From Massilia yuzhufengensis (lineage in GTDB: Bacteria > Pseudomonadota > Gammaproteobacteria > Burkholderiales > Burkholderiaceae_D), in contig NZ_FOLD01000024.1 of NCBI RefSeq assembly GCF_900112225.1, positions 28,527 through 92,526 on the forward strand: 64,000 nt of DNA, written 5' to 3'. The position numbers and the translations under genes were made by a program. The notes beneath the pieces are model-generated. The model ran no database searches. It was not told where the DNA came from and was given only the letters and a program-made list of their open reading frames with translations. Shown one piece after another: positions 1-8,601 of this stretch. The first letter of the stretch is position 1. Every line of letters begins with the position of its first letter.

Positions 1-15
1 CGGGCGGTCGGAAAC

Positions 16-243
16 TCAGTGCTGGACCGAGGTGATCGCATACCCCTTTTCGTCGATCTGCCCGGTGACGTTGCTGATGTCGTAATCGGGCAACTGTTGG
101 GCGTCGTCCTCTACCTCGATGGCACGGACTTCGATTTCCCAGTCGGTGTTGGTAGCTTCTTCAGGGATGTTGCGTGCTTCAGGCACTGCCAGGTAGGACA
201 GCTTGCCGTCGCTCTCTGATCGGCGGTAAATATCCAGGCGCAT
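16..243 (-). CDS. Small conserved hypothetical protein (DUF6139-like)
   Basis: A 75-residue acidic protein beginning MRLDIYRR and ending in YAITSVQH. I chose the start at 243 because a GAGG Shine-Dalgarno sits about 8 nt upstream; an in-frame ATG further upstream has no such site. It has no signal peptide, no membrane segment and no catalytic motif I recognise. The pattern (basic N-terminus, then PEEATNTDW, then a GQIDEKGYAI tail) matches my recollection of DUF6139, a small family of unknown function in Oxalobacteraceae. The family name is from memory, so it is moderately sure; the coding call itself is sound. It stands alone, followed downstream only by the window edge. Confidence 0.75.
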   Translation of the reverse strand: MRLDIYRRSESDGKLSYLAVPEARNIPEEATNTDWEIEVRAIEVEDDAQQLPDYDISNVTGQIDEKGYAITSVQH

Positions 244-349
244 AGTCGTTTCCTCAAAGTCAAAGCCCACTTTCACAATGAAAGCGGGCAGTTCCACAGT
301 AGAAGATTCAAGCGCTGTCGTCTGTTAATTGACCCACACTCAGTCGAGC

Positions 350-550
350 TCAGCGATTCGGCGACGCCCCGAGTATCCGGGCCGGCAACATCACGATCGC
401 GCGCAGCAGCTCGAAGACCGCCTCGACACCGATGCCGAGCAGCCGGAACGGCAGCAGGAGCAGCCAGACCAGCGGATACAGCACCAGTGCCACCAGGGCA
501 ATGGGCCAGCACAGGAACAGCAGCAGCAACCATAGCAGGAAACCTAACAT
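350..550 (-). CDS. Small two-helix membrane protein, unknown function
   Basis: A 66-residue, very hydrophobic protein. Residues 2-34 form one or two leucine-rich membrane segments containing tryptophans (starting MLGFLLWLLLLF). They are followed by an amphipathic segment (GIGVEAVFELLRAIVML) and a short basic tail ending SPNR. The start at 550 is supported by an AAAGGAG ribosome site about 8 nt upstream; the longer open frame lacks one. It is probably an inner-membrane protein. I do not recognise the family. It lies between the small gene at 16-243 and the methyltransferase, all on the minus strand but with wide gaps, so no operon is implied. Confidence 0.65.
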   Translation of the reverse strand: MLGFLLWLLLLFLCWPIALVALVLYPLVWLLLLPFRLLGIGVEAVFELLRAIVMLPARILGASPNR

Positions 551-691
551 TGTTCTCGCTCCTTTGAATTGTTGGGGCAAGAGCAGGTTAAGGCGCGGGG
601 TGGATGGGGGCAAACGGTGTGCGACAGACGGGGGGAAAGGCGGGGTGGATGGGGGATATTGGCGGGTGAGCCGTTAGCGGGTGCGCAACAT

Positions 692-806
692 AAATTAGGC
701 TCCCGCCTGCGCGGGAGCGACGGTTTGAGGGTAGGGGAAAAACGCTGCAATCCCACTCGGCCACCTACCCTGGCACGTCGTCCCGGCGAAGGCCGGGACC
801 CAATTT
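692..806. repeat. REP/REPIN-like inverted pair, locus 1
   Basis: There are two hairpin units in opposite orientation. The left unit (about 693-725, minus orientation) has the stem TCCCGC/GCGGGA. The right unit (about 775-806, plus orientation) reads GTCGTCCCGG, then GAAG, then CCGGGACCCAATTT. The same unit recurs at six other loci in this window. It lies between two minus-strand genes. The rest of 551-824 shows no gene. Confidence 0.8.
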
Positions 807-824
807 AGCAAGCAACCCCGCAGC

Positions 825-1739
825 TTACGCGAACGCCGCCACCTGCTCCGTCACCCGTTGATTCACCACCTGCGCCCGAATCGACGCCTGCAGCGACGGA
901 ATCGAGCCGCCCGCGCGGTACTGGAACGCGACATGCAGCAAGTCACCGGCTTCGACCTTCACCGGCTGGGCCAGCGGCAAGGTCATGTAGTGGTTCAGCC
1001 AGTCGATCGTGTTCGCTTCTTCCTGCACGATGGCCAGCACGTTCTTGGTGATGAAGCGCATCGCGTTCATGGTGCCGCTCTTCTCGACCGCGATCCCGCC
1101 TTCCCAGGCGAACACGCTGTCCACCGGCTGGCTGAAGTCGATCAGGCTGTACACGGCCGGTTGGGCCAGCTCGACCGTGCCCGGGTAGATCACATTGGTT
1201 TCCTGGAACTGCACGATCGGGGCGTGGAAGCCTTCGAAATCGTATTCCTGCGACACCGGCTGGGCCGCCATGATCACGGCTTCCGGGAGGAAGACCGGCA
1301 GCGGGCCGCCGAACTTGGCCAGGTAGCGGCGCTTGAACGATTCGATCACTTCGACCTGCTTTTCACGCAGCATGGCCACGTGGATCATCTCGCAGATGAC
1401 GACGTCCACCGGCTCCGGCGGCAGGTAGTCGAAGGCGTCGGCGTGGATCACCTCGACCTTGTGGCCGTTCGGATTAATGGCGAGGAACTTGCGCGCCTCG
1501 CGCACCATGTCGGGATTGAACTCGACGCAGTAGACCTTGTCGGCCGCCTGCGCGGCAAAGAAAGACAGCACGCCGGTGCCGCCGCCCAGTTCCAGCACCT
1601 TGGCGCCGGGGCGGACAGCATAGTGGATGGCAGACTTGAAGCTGTGCATCCGGTTCTGGTCCATCAGCATATTGTGATGGTAGTGGACTGGAATGAACTG
1701 CCCCAGGTAGCAGCTTTCGATTTCGCGTTCGTTCAGCAT
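825..1739 (-). CDS. Class I SAM-dependent methyltransferase (PRMT-like fold)
   Basis: A 304-residue cytosolic methyltransferase. Motif I is VLELGGGTG at about 48-56, the ribose-binding acid is E73 in VYCVEFN, and motif II lies near DAFDYL (about 101). A CEMIH segment at 116-120 sits where protein arginine methyltransferases carry their first catalytic glutamate. The C-terminal half is beta-rich, as in PRMT-type enzymes. This resemblance suggests a protein or small-molecule N-methyltransferase, but the substrate cannot be read. The start at 1739 (MLNEREIE) has GAGGA upstream; an upstream ATG at 1790 is less likely. The gene is monocistronic, with REP-like repeats downstream. Confidence 0.8.
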   Translation of the reverse strand: MLNEREIESCYLGQFIPVHYHHNMLMDQNRMHSFKSAIHYAVRPGAKVLELGGGTGVLSFFAAQAADKVYCVEFNPDMVREARKFLAINPNGHKVEVIHADAFDYLPPEPVDVVICEMIHVAMLREKQVEVIESFKRRYLAKFGGPLPVFLPEAVIMAAQPVSQEYDFEGFHAPIVQFQETNVIYPGTVELAQPAVYSLIDFSQPVDSVFAWEGGIAVEKSGTMNAMRFITKNVLAIVQEEANTIDWLNHYMTLPLAQPVKVEAGDLLHVAFQYRAGGSIPSLQASIRAQVVNQRVTEQVAAFA

Positions 1740-1855
1740 GGTTATCCTCGTCGTACATGTGTACCGTGAGGACATTATGGCCAAGGACACATGCTGCCCA
1801 TGCGCCGAGCTGCGGGGTGTTTACCGTCCAGTTCCGGGCGGCAATGTCACATCGT

Positions 1856-2521
1856 TCACTGGCTGACTGCGGAAATTGCCTCAGCGATCGCGGTGTGGCC
1901 GCCCCTTTCGGCGATCCGGGCGGCCGTGAGGCCTTCGGTATTCGTCAGCCCCGCCCTGGCGCCCTTCTCCAGCAGCAGCCGCACGACGGCCAGCTGGCCT
2001 TCGCGCGCCGCCATCATCAAGGGCGTATAGGCGCCGCTCTCGCGCGGCGACGCCGCGTCCAGCCGGGCCTGGCGCGCGATCAGCAGCGCGGCGATGTCCG
2101 CGTCGCCACTGGCGGCGGCGTAGTGCAGCGGCGTCCAGCCGGCGCGGTTTACCTTCGCGCCCTTGTCCAGCAGCGCGACGGCGGCGCGCTTGTTGCGCTT
2201 ATAGGCGGCCATCATCAGCGCCGTGTTGCCGTTCATGGCGCTGGCCTCGAGGTCGGTGCCGGGATGGGCCAGCAGTGCGTCGAACACCCGCATCGACCCC
2301 TCGCGCACGGCGATCACCAGGGCCGGCTCGCCGCCGATCGGGTTGACTTCGTTGGCATTGACCGTCTTGCCGACCAGCTCCTGTACCGCGCCGGCATTAT
2401 CGAGCTGCACGGCCCGGAAGAATTCCGCCAGCTGGGCGGGCGTGGCCGCCGCGGCGAAGCCAGCATGCAGGGCGGCTGCCAGCAGGCAGCTGCGGACAAT
2501 GGCGCGGCGGGACACTGGCAT
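1856..2521 (-). CDS. Secreted ankyrin-repeat protein
   Basis: A 221-residue protein with a signal peptide (basic MPVSRRAIVR, hydrophobic run, cleavage near AAA at about 26) and then about four to five ankyrin repeats (about 60-215). Clear repeat cores are NTALMMAAYKR, WTPLHYAAASG and YTPLMMAAREG. It is predicted to be periplasmic and to act through protein binding. Its start is 3 nt downstream of the tatD stop, so it is translated as the last gene of the mltG-tmk-holB-pilZ-tatD side of the locus. Ankyrin proteins at this place are common in Burkholderiales. Its partner is unknown. Confidence 0.85.
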   Translation of the reverse strand: MPVSRRAIVRSCLLAAALHAGFAAAATPAQLAEFFRAVQLDNAGAVQELVGKTVNANEVNPIGGEPALVIAVREGSMRVFDALLAHPGTDLEASAMNGNTALMMAAYKRNKRAAVALLDKGAKVNRAGWTPLHYAAASGDADIAALLIARQARLDAASPRESGAYTPLMMAAREGQLAVVRLLLEKGARAGLTNTEGLTAARIAERGGHTAIAEAISAVSQ

Positions 2522-2524
2522 CGG

Positions 2525-3307
2525 CTAGGCCCTGGCGCTCTGGAACAGGTTGAAGAAATTCTCGCTGGTCCGGGCCGCGACCTCGCGCAGCGACACGCCC
2601 TTGAGGGTGGCGATGTATTCGCCCACGTGGGCCACGTAGCCCGGCTCGTTCATGCGGCCGCGGAAGGGCACCGGCGCCAGGTAGGGCGAATCGGTCTCGA
2701 TCAGCATGCGCTCGAGCGGCACTGCCCTGGCCACTTCCTGCAGTTCCTTGGCGCTCTTGAAGGTCACGATGCCGGAAAAGGAAATATAAAAGCCCTGCTC
2801 CATCGCGGCCTGGGCCACCGCCAGGGATTCGGTGAAGCAGTGCATCACTCCGGCAACCCCGCCCGCCTCGGTCCCGGCGCCCTCTTCCTTCATGATGCGG
2901 ATGGTGTCGTCGCTGGCGGCGCGGGTGTGGATGATCAGGGGCTTGCGGGTTTCGCGCGAAGCCCGGATATGGGTACGGAAGCGCTCGCGCTGCCACTCCA
3001 GGTCGCCCTCGAGGCGGTAGTAGTCCAGGCCCGTTTCGCCGATGGCGACGATCTTCGGGTGCTTCGACAGCTCGACCAGCTGCTGCACGGTCGGTTCGGG
3101 AGTGTCTTCATAGTCGGGGTGCACGCCGACCGAGGCGAAAATGTGCGGGTACTGCTCGGCCAGGGCCAGCACCTGCGGGAAGTCCGGCAGGTCGACCGAG
3201 ACGCACAGGGCGTGGGTCACCCCGTTCTCGGCCATCTTGGCCAGGATCTCGGGCATCCGGACAGCCAGCTCCGGGAAATTGATGTGGCAATGGGAGTCGA
3301 TAAACAT
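2525..3307 (-). CDS. tatD: TatD-family metal-dependent DNase/hydrolase
   Basis: A 260-residue TIM-barrel hydrolase. Metal ligands are visible: HxH in MFIDSHCHIN (H6, H8), the glutamate in GETGLDYYR, histidines in IIHTRA and MHCFTES, and the aspartate in IETDSPYLAP. Known members are 3'-5' DNases or D-aminoacyl-tRNA deacylase-like enzymes with two divalent metals. The start at 3307 puts the metal motif at the N-terminus, as in the family; upstream in-frame ATG codons add an unrelated 14 residues. The YcfH-type position near holB and tmk matches E. coli gene order (yceG-tmk-holB-ycfH). Confidence 0.93.
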   Translation of the reverse strand: MFIDSHCHINFPELAVRMPEILAKMAENGVTHALCVSVDLPDFPQVLALAEQYPHIFASVGVHPDYEDTPEPTVQQLVELSKHPKIVAIGETGLDYYRLEGDLEWQRERFRTHIRASRETRKPLIIHTRAASDDTIRIMKEEGAGTEAGGVAGVMHCFTESLAVAQAAMEQGFYISFSGIVTFKSAKELQEVARAVPLERMLIETDSPYLAPVPFRGRMNEPGYVAHVGEYIATLKGVSLREVAARTSENFFNLFQSARA

Positions 3308-3383
3308 GGCGGTATTGTAACCGAGGGATCTTGTGGACTTGGGATGCACGCCTTACAGCGGCGCGTCCTTGCACCACCAGATC

Positions 3384-3516
3384 AAAAACCGTCGTACCGG
3401 CGAAGGCCGGTACCCAGTTTTTTTGGCGCTCCACTAGCGCAACCGCAGTTGATGCGCTACGAACTTGGGGGGGACAATGCCAGTGGCATTGTCCCCGCCT
3501 GCGCCGGTACGACGAC
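3384..3516. repeat. REP/REPIN-like inverted pair, locus 2 (inner palindrome variant)
   Basis: A plus-oriented unit at 3388-3420 (GTCGTACCGG, GAAG, CCGGTACCCAG) faces a minus-oriented unit at 3490-3516. Between them is a near-perfect palindrome at about 3471-3496: GGGGACAATGCC, AGT, GGCATTGTCCCC. The core GCCAGTGGC also occurs at loci 4 and 5. It lies between tatD and the acetyltransferase gene. Confidence 0.8.
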
Positions 3517-3538
3517 TCTGGGGCAGCGGGCCGAAAGT

Positions 3539-4057
3539 TTAAGCCACCCGCTTGCCGAGAATAATCAAATCCCGCTCGATCCCATCCAGGTTCGCCACTT
3601 TCGGAAAATGCGCCCACTTCTCGAACCCATACTTCCCGAACAGCGCCAGGCTCGCTGCGTTGTGGCCGAAGATGAAGCCCAGCAGGGTATGCACCTGCAC
3701 ATTCGGCGCATACGCCATCGCCAGTTCCAGGCAGTAGCGCCCCAGCCCCTTGCCGCGCGCGCTTTCAGCGATATAGATCGACACCTCGGCCGTCCCCGAA
3801 TACGCCGGACGCCCGTAGAAATTCGAATACGACAGCCACCCCAGCACTTCCGGCTGCGCACTCGCATCGTCCGCCGCATGGATCACCCACAGCGGGCGCC
3901 GCTCCGGCGTATGGTCGGCAAACCACTGTTCGCGCGATGCGACCGTGATCGGCGCCGTATCGGCAGTGACTTCGCGCGAAGCGACGGTGGAGTTGTAGAT
4001 GTCGACGATGACCGGCAGGTCGGCGCGGGTGGCAAGGCGGTGGACGTAGGACGGCAT
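3539..4057 (-). CDS. GNAT-family N-acetyltransferase (phosphinothricin-acetyltransferase-like)
   Basis: A 172-residue acetyltransferase. The N-terminus MPSYVHRLATRADLPVIVDIYN is the typical GNAT strand-helix start. The acetyl-CoA pyrophosphate loop RGKGLGR lies at 101-107, and NAASLALFGKYGFEKWAHF is the C-terminal motif B region. The closest pattern is the Pat/MddA group, which acetylates phosphinothricin, methionine sulfoximine or sulfone. It probably acts on a small amine in the cytosol; the exact substrate is not readable. It is a stand-alone minus-strand gene between the tatD repeat locus and pilZ. Confidence 0.85.
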   Translation of the reverse strand: MPSYVHRLATRADLPVIVDIYNSTVASREVTADTAPITVASREQWFADHTPERRPLWVIHAADDASAQPEVLGWLSYSNFYGRPAYSGTAEVSIYIAESARGKGLGRYCLELAMAYAPNVQVHTLLGFIFGHNAASLALFGKYGFEKWAHFPKVANLDGIERDLIILGKRVA

Positions 4058-4117
4058 AGGGAGGGAAATAGTTAAGCGCAGCTAATCTAACTCAGCAATA
4101 GATTAGCGAAATTAAGA

Positions 4118-4495
4118 TTACAGGGTATGGGTCGCGCGCGCCGAACGCAGCGCGGCGCCGAGGATCTCTTCGATGCGCAGCTTGGCGCGCTGCCCGGCTT
4201 CGTCGGCCGGGAAGTGCACGCCGATGCCCTGCGCCTTGTTGTTTTGTGCGCCCGCGGGAGTGATCCAGGCCACCTTGCCGGCGATCGGGAATTTATTCGG
4301 GTCGTCCATCAGCGAGAGGATCAGGTAGATCTCGTCGCCGATCTTGTAGGGCTTGTTGGTCGGCACGAACATGCCGCCATTTTTCAGGAAAGGCATGTAG
4401 GCCGCGTACAGCGCAGCCTTTTCCTTGATCGCCAGCGACAGCACGGACGGCCGCGGGGCTTGCGGTGCGTTCGGCTCTAGCGGGGTGGCGTTCAT
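4118..4495 (-). CDS. pilZ: PilZ-domain protein (type IV pilus biogenesis type)
   Basis: A 125-residue single-domain protein. The core (LKNGGMFVPTNKPYKIGDEIYLILSL and GKVAWITPAG) is the PilZ beta-barrel. As in the pilus-type PilZ proteins, I do not see the N-terminal RxxxR that binds cyclic di-GMP, so it likely works by protein contact in pilus assembly rather than as a nucleotide sensor. The position directly after holB is the same as in Pseudomonas aeruginosa (pilZ-holB-tmk). The start at 4495 has AAGGAG upstream; the longer frame runs into holB. The gap to holB is 10 nt, so they are co-transcribed. Confidence 0.9.
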   Translation of the reverse strand: MNATPLEPNAPQAPRPSVLSLAIKEKAALYAAYMPFLKNGGMFVPTNKPYKIGDEIYLILSLMDDPNKFPIAGKVAWITPAGAQNNKAQGIGVHFPADEAGQRAKLRIEEILGAALRSARATHTL

Positions 4496-4505
4496 CGGGC
4501 TCCTT

Positions 4506-5531
4506 TTATGTGCAGCACGAAGTGTACTCAAGCAACATGTCTTCGACAAACAATTTTGCCGACAACGGGTGGTCCGCCACGGCGCGCCGATCGCTGGCGC
4601 CCTTGATCGCCCGGTTCAAGCTGGCAGTGTGGACCCGCGCAGCCAGCGCCGCAAGCTCCTTCTGGTAGCGCGGATAGTAGCGTATCTTGCCCGACAATTT
4701 CACCGAAAACAGGTCGTACAGCCAGCGCTGCTGCCAGGACACCAGCGCCGGCAACGCCGACTTGGACAGCTTGTCGGCGGTGCGCAGCGCGCTGTCGACG
4801 GCCGGGTTGGCGAGGAAATGCAGCAGCGCGTCCAGGTCGTCGCGGCTGCCGCTTTCCGCTTCCCTGAGTGCCGCCAGCGGCGCCCCGCCCTGCTCGCGCA
4901 GCCAGCTGTCGGCGTCAAGCACGCCCTGGGCCTGCAGCCACGCCAGCGCTTCCGCGTGCGATGGCATCGGCAGCGCGAACTTGCGGCAGCGCGACAGGAT
5001 GGTCGGCAGCAGGCGGTCCAGGCTGTTGGAGGACAGCAGGAACACGGTGCCCGGCGGCGGTTCCTCCAGGGTTTTCAGCAGCGCGTTCGAGGCCGGCATA
5101 TTGAGCGCCTCGGCCGGATACAGCACCACCACCCGCAGCCCTTGCCGATGGGTGGAAATATTCATGAAGTCGGACAGCGCGCGGATCTGCTCGATCTTGA
5201 TCTCTTTCGACGGCGCCTTGGTCGATTTCGATTTGCCGCCGGTGTCGGCGCCTTCTTCGCCGTCGCCCGCGGGTTCGTCCTCGAGCGCTTCCGGGCGCAC
5301 GCGGCGGTAGTCCGGATGGTTGTGCTGGGCGAACCAGCCGCAGGACGCGCAGGCTTCGCAGGCGTGGCCGTCCGGCCGCACGTTTTCGCACAGCAGCGCC
5401 TGCGCAAAGGCCTCGATGAAATCGGCCTTGCCCACGCCTTGCGGACCGTGGAACAGGATCGCGTGCGGCATGCGCTCGCGCATCAACTGCAGCTGGGACC
5501 AGGCGGCCTGCTGCCAGGGGTACATCGTCAC
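4506..5531 (-). CDS. holB: DNA polymerase III subunit delta'
   Basis: A 341-residue clamp-loader subunit. N-terminal AAA+ features are [11 protein letters not shown] (about 28-38) with the zinc-binding cysteines C50, HACEACASC and following. The middle sensor segment [15 protein letters not shown] is highly conserved in delta' and gamma/tau. A charged insert, [19 protein letters not shown], lies between the zinc module and sensor region. The frame starts with GTG at 5531, overlapping the tmk stop (GTGA), with an ATG two codons later at 5525; either may be used. Delta' helps load the beta clamp at the replication fork. It sits in the mltG-tmk-holB-pilZ operon. Confidence 0.95.
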   Translation of the reverse strand: MTMYPWQQAAWSQLQLMRERMPHAILFHGPQGVGKADFIEAFAQALLCENVRPDGHACEACASCGWFAQHNHPDYRRVRPEALEDEPAGDGEEGADTGGKSKSTKAPSKEIKIEQIRALSDFMNISTHRQGLRVVVLYPAEALNMPASNALLKTLEEPPPGTVFLLSSNSLDRLLPTILSRCRKFALPMPSHAEALAWLQAQGVLDADSWLREQGGAPLAALREAESGSRDDLDALLHFLANPAVDSALRTADKLSKSALPALVSWQQRWLYDLFSVKLSGKIRYYPRYQKELAALAARVHTASLNRAIKGASDRRAVADHPLSAKLFVEDMLLEYTSCCT

Positions 5532-6154
5532 AACAATTTCTCCAACACTTGTGCCAGCCGCACCCGGATCGCCTCGATGCTCTGGGTCGAATCGATCACC
5601 ACGATGCGCTCGGGGAATTGCGCGGCGCGGCGCAGGTATTCATGGCGGCATTTTTCAAAGAAATCCGCCTGCTCGCGCTCGAACTTGTCGAGCGTGCGGG
5701 TGGCGTCCAACCGCTGCCTGGCCACTTCCAGGGGCACGTCGAACAGGAGGGTCAGGTCCGGCTGCAGCGCCGGATGCACCCACTGTTCCAGCGCTTCCAT
5801 CTTTGCACGGTCCAGGCCCCGCCCGCCGCTCTGGTAGGCGAAGCTGGCGTCGGTAAACCGGTCCGACAGCACCCACTTGCCGGCGGCGAGGTTGGGCGCG
5901 ATGACTTGGGCGATATGCTCGCGGCGGCTGGCGAACATCAGCAAGGCCTCGGTTTCCAGGTGCATCTTCTCGTGCAGCAGCAACTCGCGCAGCTTCTCGC
6001 CCAGCGGCGTGCCGCCCGGCTCGCGCGACGACACGACGTCCTTGCCGCGCGCGGCGAGGAAATCGGTGACAAAACCAATGTGGGTCGACTTGCCGGCGCC
6101 GTCGATCCCCTCGAACGTCATGAACTTGCCTGTTACGGTACTGCTATGTGTCAT
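5528..6154 (-). CDS. tmk: Thymidylate kinase (dTMP kinase)
   Basis: A 208-residue kinase converting dTMP to dTDP with ATP. The P-loop [11 protein letters not shown] (about 14-24) is followed by [15 protein letters not shown], where the RExG dTMP-binding motif lies. The DRx motif is in [18 protein letters not shown], which also holds the lid region. Length is normal for the family. The ATG overlaps the mltG stop as ATGA (6151-6154), and its own stop overlaps the holB start, so translation is probably coupled across the three genes. Confidence 0.96.
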   Translation of the reverse strand: MTHSSTVTGKFMTFEGIDGAGKSTHIGFVTDFLAARGKDVVSSREPGGTPLGEKLRELLLHEKMHLETEALLMFASRREHIAQVIAPNLAAGKWVLSDRFTDASFAYQSGGRGLDRAKMEALEQWVHPALQPDLTLLFDVPLEVARQRLDATRTLDKFEREQADFFEKCRHEYLRRAAQFPERIVVIDSTQSIEAIRVRLAQVLEKLL

Positions 6155-7149
6155 TGATTGATCCGTCGCTGGTACTGGTTCACTGCCCGGTTGTGGTCGT
6201 TCAGGTTGTCCGAAAACTGGCTGGTGCCGTCGCCGCGCGAGACGAAATACAGCGCCTGGGTGGTGGCCGGCGCCAGCGCGGCGGCCAGCGACTGCACGCC
6301 CGGCAGCGAAATCGGCGTCGGCGGCAGGCCGGCGCGGGTATAGGTATTGTACGGCGTGTCGGTCTCCAGATCCTTCTTGCGGATCTGGCCCACGAAGCGC
6401 TCGCCCATGCCGTAGATGACGGTCGGGTCGGTCTGCAGCAGCATGCCGGTGCGCAGGCGGTTCACGAACACGCCGGCGATCATGGTGCGCTCGCTCTTCT
6501 GCCCGGTTTCCTTCTCGATGATCGAGGCCATGATCAGCGCCTCGTACGGATTCTTGTACGGCAGGCTGGTGTCGCGCCCGTCCCAGGCCGCCTTCAGGTG
6601 GGCCAGCATGGCCTGGTGGGCCTTGCGGTAGATGTCCAGTTCGGATGAGCCCTTGGCGAACAAATACGTATCCGGGAAGAACAGGCCTTCCGGCGACGTG
6701 TATTCCTTGGAGATCTTCGCCATCAGCTCCTGGTCGGTGAGCTTGACGGTGTCGTGGCGCAGGCGGTCGTGGCCGGCCAGCGCGGCACGCATCTGGCGGA
6801 AAGTCCAGCCTTCGATGATGGTGACGGTTTCCTGCGCGAACTCGCCGCGCACCAGCTGGGTCAACAGGCGCCGGGGTGAGGTATTCGGCTTGAGCTCGTA
6901 ACTGCCGGCCTTGATCTTGCCGGCCTGGCCGGTGACGCGCGCCAGGATGTTGAACAAGTGCTTGTTGACCGGCACCCCGGCCGCGGCCATCTGCTGCGCC
7001 GCCGCGCCGACGCCGCTGCCCGGGTTGATGGAGAACTCGATGACTGGTGCGCCGGTGGTCAGCGGGCTTTTGGCCCAGTACGAGAATCCGGCGATCGCGG
7101 CCACCGACACGATGGCGCCGGTGACCAGGAGTTTTTTGATAAATGCCAT
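6151..7149 (-). CDS. mltG: Endolytic murein transglycosylase MltG
   Basis: A 332-residue inner-membrane protein. It has an N-terminal anchor ([22 protein letters not shown]), a LysM-like subdomain and the YceG catalytic domain with the glutamate in [10 protein letters not shown] and the conserved [15 protein letters not shown] and [14 protein letters not shown] segments. MltG cleaves nascent glycan strands and sets their length. I chose the start at 7149 because the family begins at the membrane anchor. An ATG at 7209 would add 20 very basic residues with rare codons; neither start has a strong ribosome site. It is the first gene of the minus-strand operon and is divergent from ygfZ. Confidence 0.93.
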   Translation of the reverse strand: MAFIKKLLVTGAIVSVAAIAGFSYWAKSPLTTGAPVIEFSINPGSGVGAAAQQMAAAGVPVNKHLFNILARVTGQAGKIKAGSYELKPNTSPRRLLTQLVRGEFAQETVTIIEGWTFRQMRAALAGHDRLRHDTVKLTDQELMAKISKEYTSPEGLFFPDTYLFAKGSSELDIYRKAHQAMLAHLKAAWDGRDTSLPYKNPYEALIMASIIEKETGQKSERTMIAGVFVNRLRTGMLLQTDPTVIYGMGERFVGQIRKKDLETDTPYNTYTRAGLPPTPISLPGVQSLAAALAPATTQALYFVSRGDGTSQFSDNLNDHNRAVNQYQRRINQ

Positions 7150-7262
7150 TGGTTTTTTCTTGGGGTTGCGCCTTGGTTTTCGCCCCTTCGGGCGCGAATT
7201 TGCCGACATCTTTATAATGAGCCCGTAATGATAAAGCCTAATTGCTAATACTAACTGGATTT

Positions 7263-8321
7263 ATGCCTAACTGGACAGATACGCTTTCCGCGCTCGGCGC
7301 CCGATTCCACCCCGCTGACGCGTCGCAGGTGGAAGATTTCGGCCGTCCCCTCGCCGCCGCCGAGCTGGCCGACGGTTTCGTCGCCGCCGTCACCGACCTG
7401 GGGCTGATCGCCGTCCAGGGCGACGACGCCGCCAGTTTCCTCCACAAGCAGCTGACCAACGACGTCGAGCACCTCGGCCTGCAGGAGGCCCGGCTGGCCG
7501 GCTTCTGCACGCCCAAGGGCCGGCTGCAGGCAACTTTCCTGTACTGGCGTGGTGCCGATACGGTCTATTTGCAGCTGCCGCGCGCGATCCAGGCGCCGCT
7601 GCAAAAGCGCCTGTCGATGTTCGTGCTGCGCGACAAAGCCAAGCTGCGCGACGCCACCCAGGAAGCGCCGTTCGCGGCCATGCTCGGGCTGGGCGGCGCC
7701 AGGGCCCAGGCCATGCTCGCCCGCCATGTCGCTATGCTGCCGGACGTGCCCTACGGCAAGGCCGAGGGCGACTTCGGCACCGTGCTGCGCCTGTCCGACG
7801 TGTTCGGCGCGCCGCGCTACCTGTGGCTGGCCTCCATCGAGGCGGCCAGCGCCGCCCTGCCGGCACTGGCCGCCGAACTGGCGCTGGGCGGCAACCAGGC
7901 CTGGAACCTGGCCGCCATCCACGCCGGCGTACCGCAGGTAACCAGCGCGACGCAAGAGCAGTTCGTCCCGCAAATGATCAACCTCGAACTGCTGGGCGGC
8001 GTCAATTTCAAGAAAGGCTGCTACCCGGGCCAGGAAATCGTCGCGCGCAGCCAGTATCTCGGCAAGCTCAAGCGCCGCACCGCGCTGGCGACGGTCGACC
8101 AGGCCGATGCCCGCGCCGGCGACGAAGTGTTTTCCATGGCCGACCCTGGCCAGCCCTGCGGCATGGTCGTCAATGCGGCGGCCAATGGCCTGGGCGGCGC
8201 CGACCTGCTGGTGGAGATGAAGCTGGGCGCCCTCGGCGAAGACGTGCGCCATGGCGCGGCCGGCGGGCCGGCGCTGGTGTTCCAGCACATGCCCTACCAC
8301 CTCGACGCGATCGACGTCTGA
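7263..8321 (+). CDS. ygfZ: Folate-binding Fe-S cluster assembly/repair protein YgfZ
   Basis: A 352-residue GcvT-fold protein. The diagnostic YgfZ signature KGCYPGQE (about residue 250), followed by IVARSQYLGKLKRR, is intact, including the cysteine needed for function. YgfZ helps build or repair certain 4Fe-4S enzymes (for example the MiaB type) with a tetrahydrofolate derivative. The start at 7263 (MPNWTDTL) is preferred over an upstream TTG at 7242. It is divergent from mltG with a 113-nt gap if mltG starts at 7149, and its stop is 1 nt from the next gene, so it probably heads a three-gene unit. Confidence 0.92.
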   Translation: MPNWTDTLSALGARFHPADASQVEDFGRPLAAAELADGFVAAVTDLGLIAVQGDDAASFLHKQLTNDVEHLGLQEARLAGFCTPKGRLQATFLYWRGADTVYLQLPRAIQAPLQKRLSMFVLRDKAKLRDATQEAPFAAMLGLGGARAQAMLARHVAMLPDVPYGKAEGDFGTVLRLSDVFGAPRYLWLASIEAASAALPALAAELALGGNQAWNLAAIHAGVPQVTSATQEQFVPQMINLELLGGVNFKKGCYPGQEIVARSQYLGKLKRRTALATVDQADARAGDEVFSMADPGQPCGMVVNAAANGLGGADLLVEMKLGALGEDVRHGAAGGPALVFQHMPYHLDAIDV

Positions 8322-8322
8322 G

Positions 8323-8601
8323 ATGACCGACCTGTACGTCTATTACAAGCTGCGCAGCGGCGATGCGGCCGCCCTCGCCCCGCGGGTGCGTGCGATGCAG
8401 GCGCAGCTGGGCGCGGCGTGCCAGCTCAAGCAGCGTCCGGAGGCGCGCGACGGCCTGCTCACCTGGATGGAAGTCTATCCATCCGTCCCCGGCGGTTTCG
8501 ATGCCCGCCTCGAACAGGCCGCGCTCAATGCCGGCCTGGCCGCTTTCATCCAGGGGCCGCGCCGGCTCGAAATCTTTACGGACCTGACGCCATGTGCCTG
8601 A
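8323..8601 (+). CDS. DUF4936 family protein
   Basis: A 92-residue protein starting MTDLYVYYKLRSGDA. It contains LKQRPEARDGLLTWMEVYP and ends with GPRRLEIFTDL. The YVYY start and the LxTWMEVY strand match DUF4936, a small betaproteobacterial family with no assigned function that is typically placed right after ygfZ. It has no signal or membrane segment. It starts 1 nt after the ygfZ stop and overlaps the NRDE gene by 10 nt, indicating translational coupling. Confidence 0.85.
   Translation: MTDLYVYYKLRSGDAAALAPRVRAMQAQLGAACQLKQRPEARDGLLTWMEVYPSVPGGFDARLEQAALNAGLAAFIQGPRRLEIFTDLTPCA

Noticed and set aside
692..806. CRISPR-like reading of the hairpin repeats
   Set aside because: Units are in inverted pairs, spread over 55 kb, with no regular spacers and no cas genes.
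6945..7262. Riboswitch or attenuator in the mltG/ygfZ divergent region
   Set aside because: The region is short and shows no stable long structure or conserved riboswitch core.
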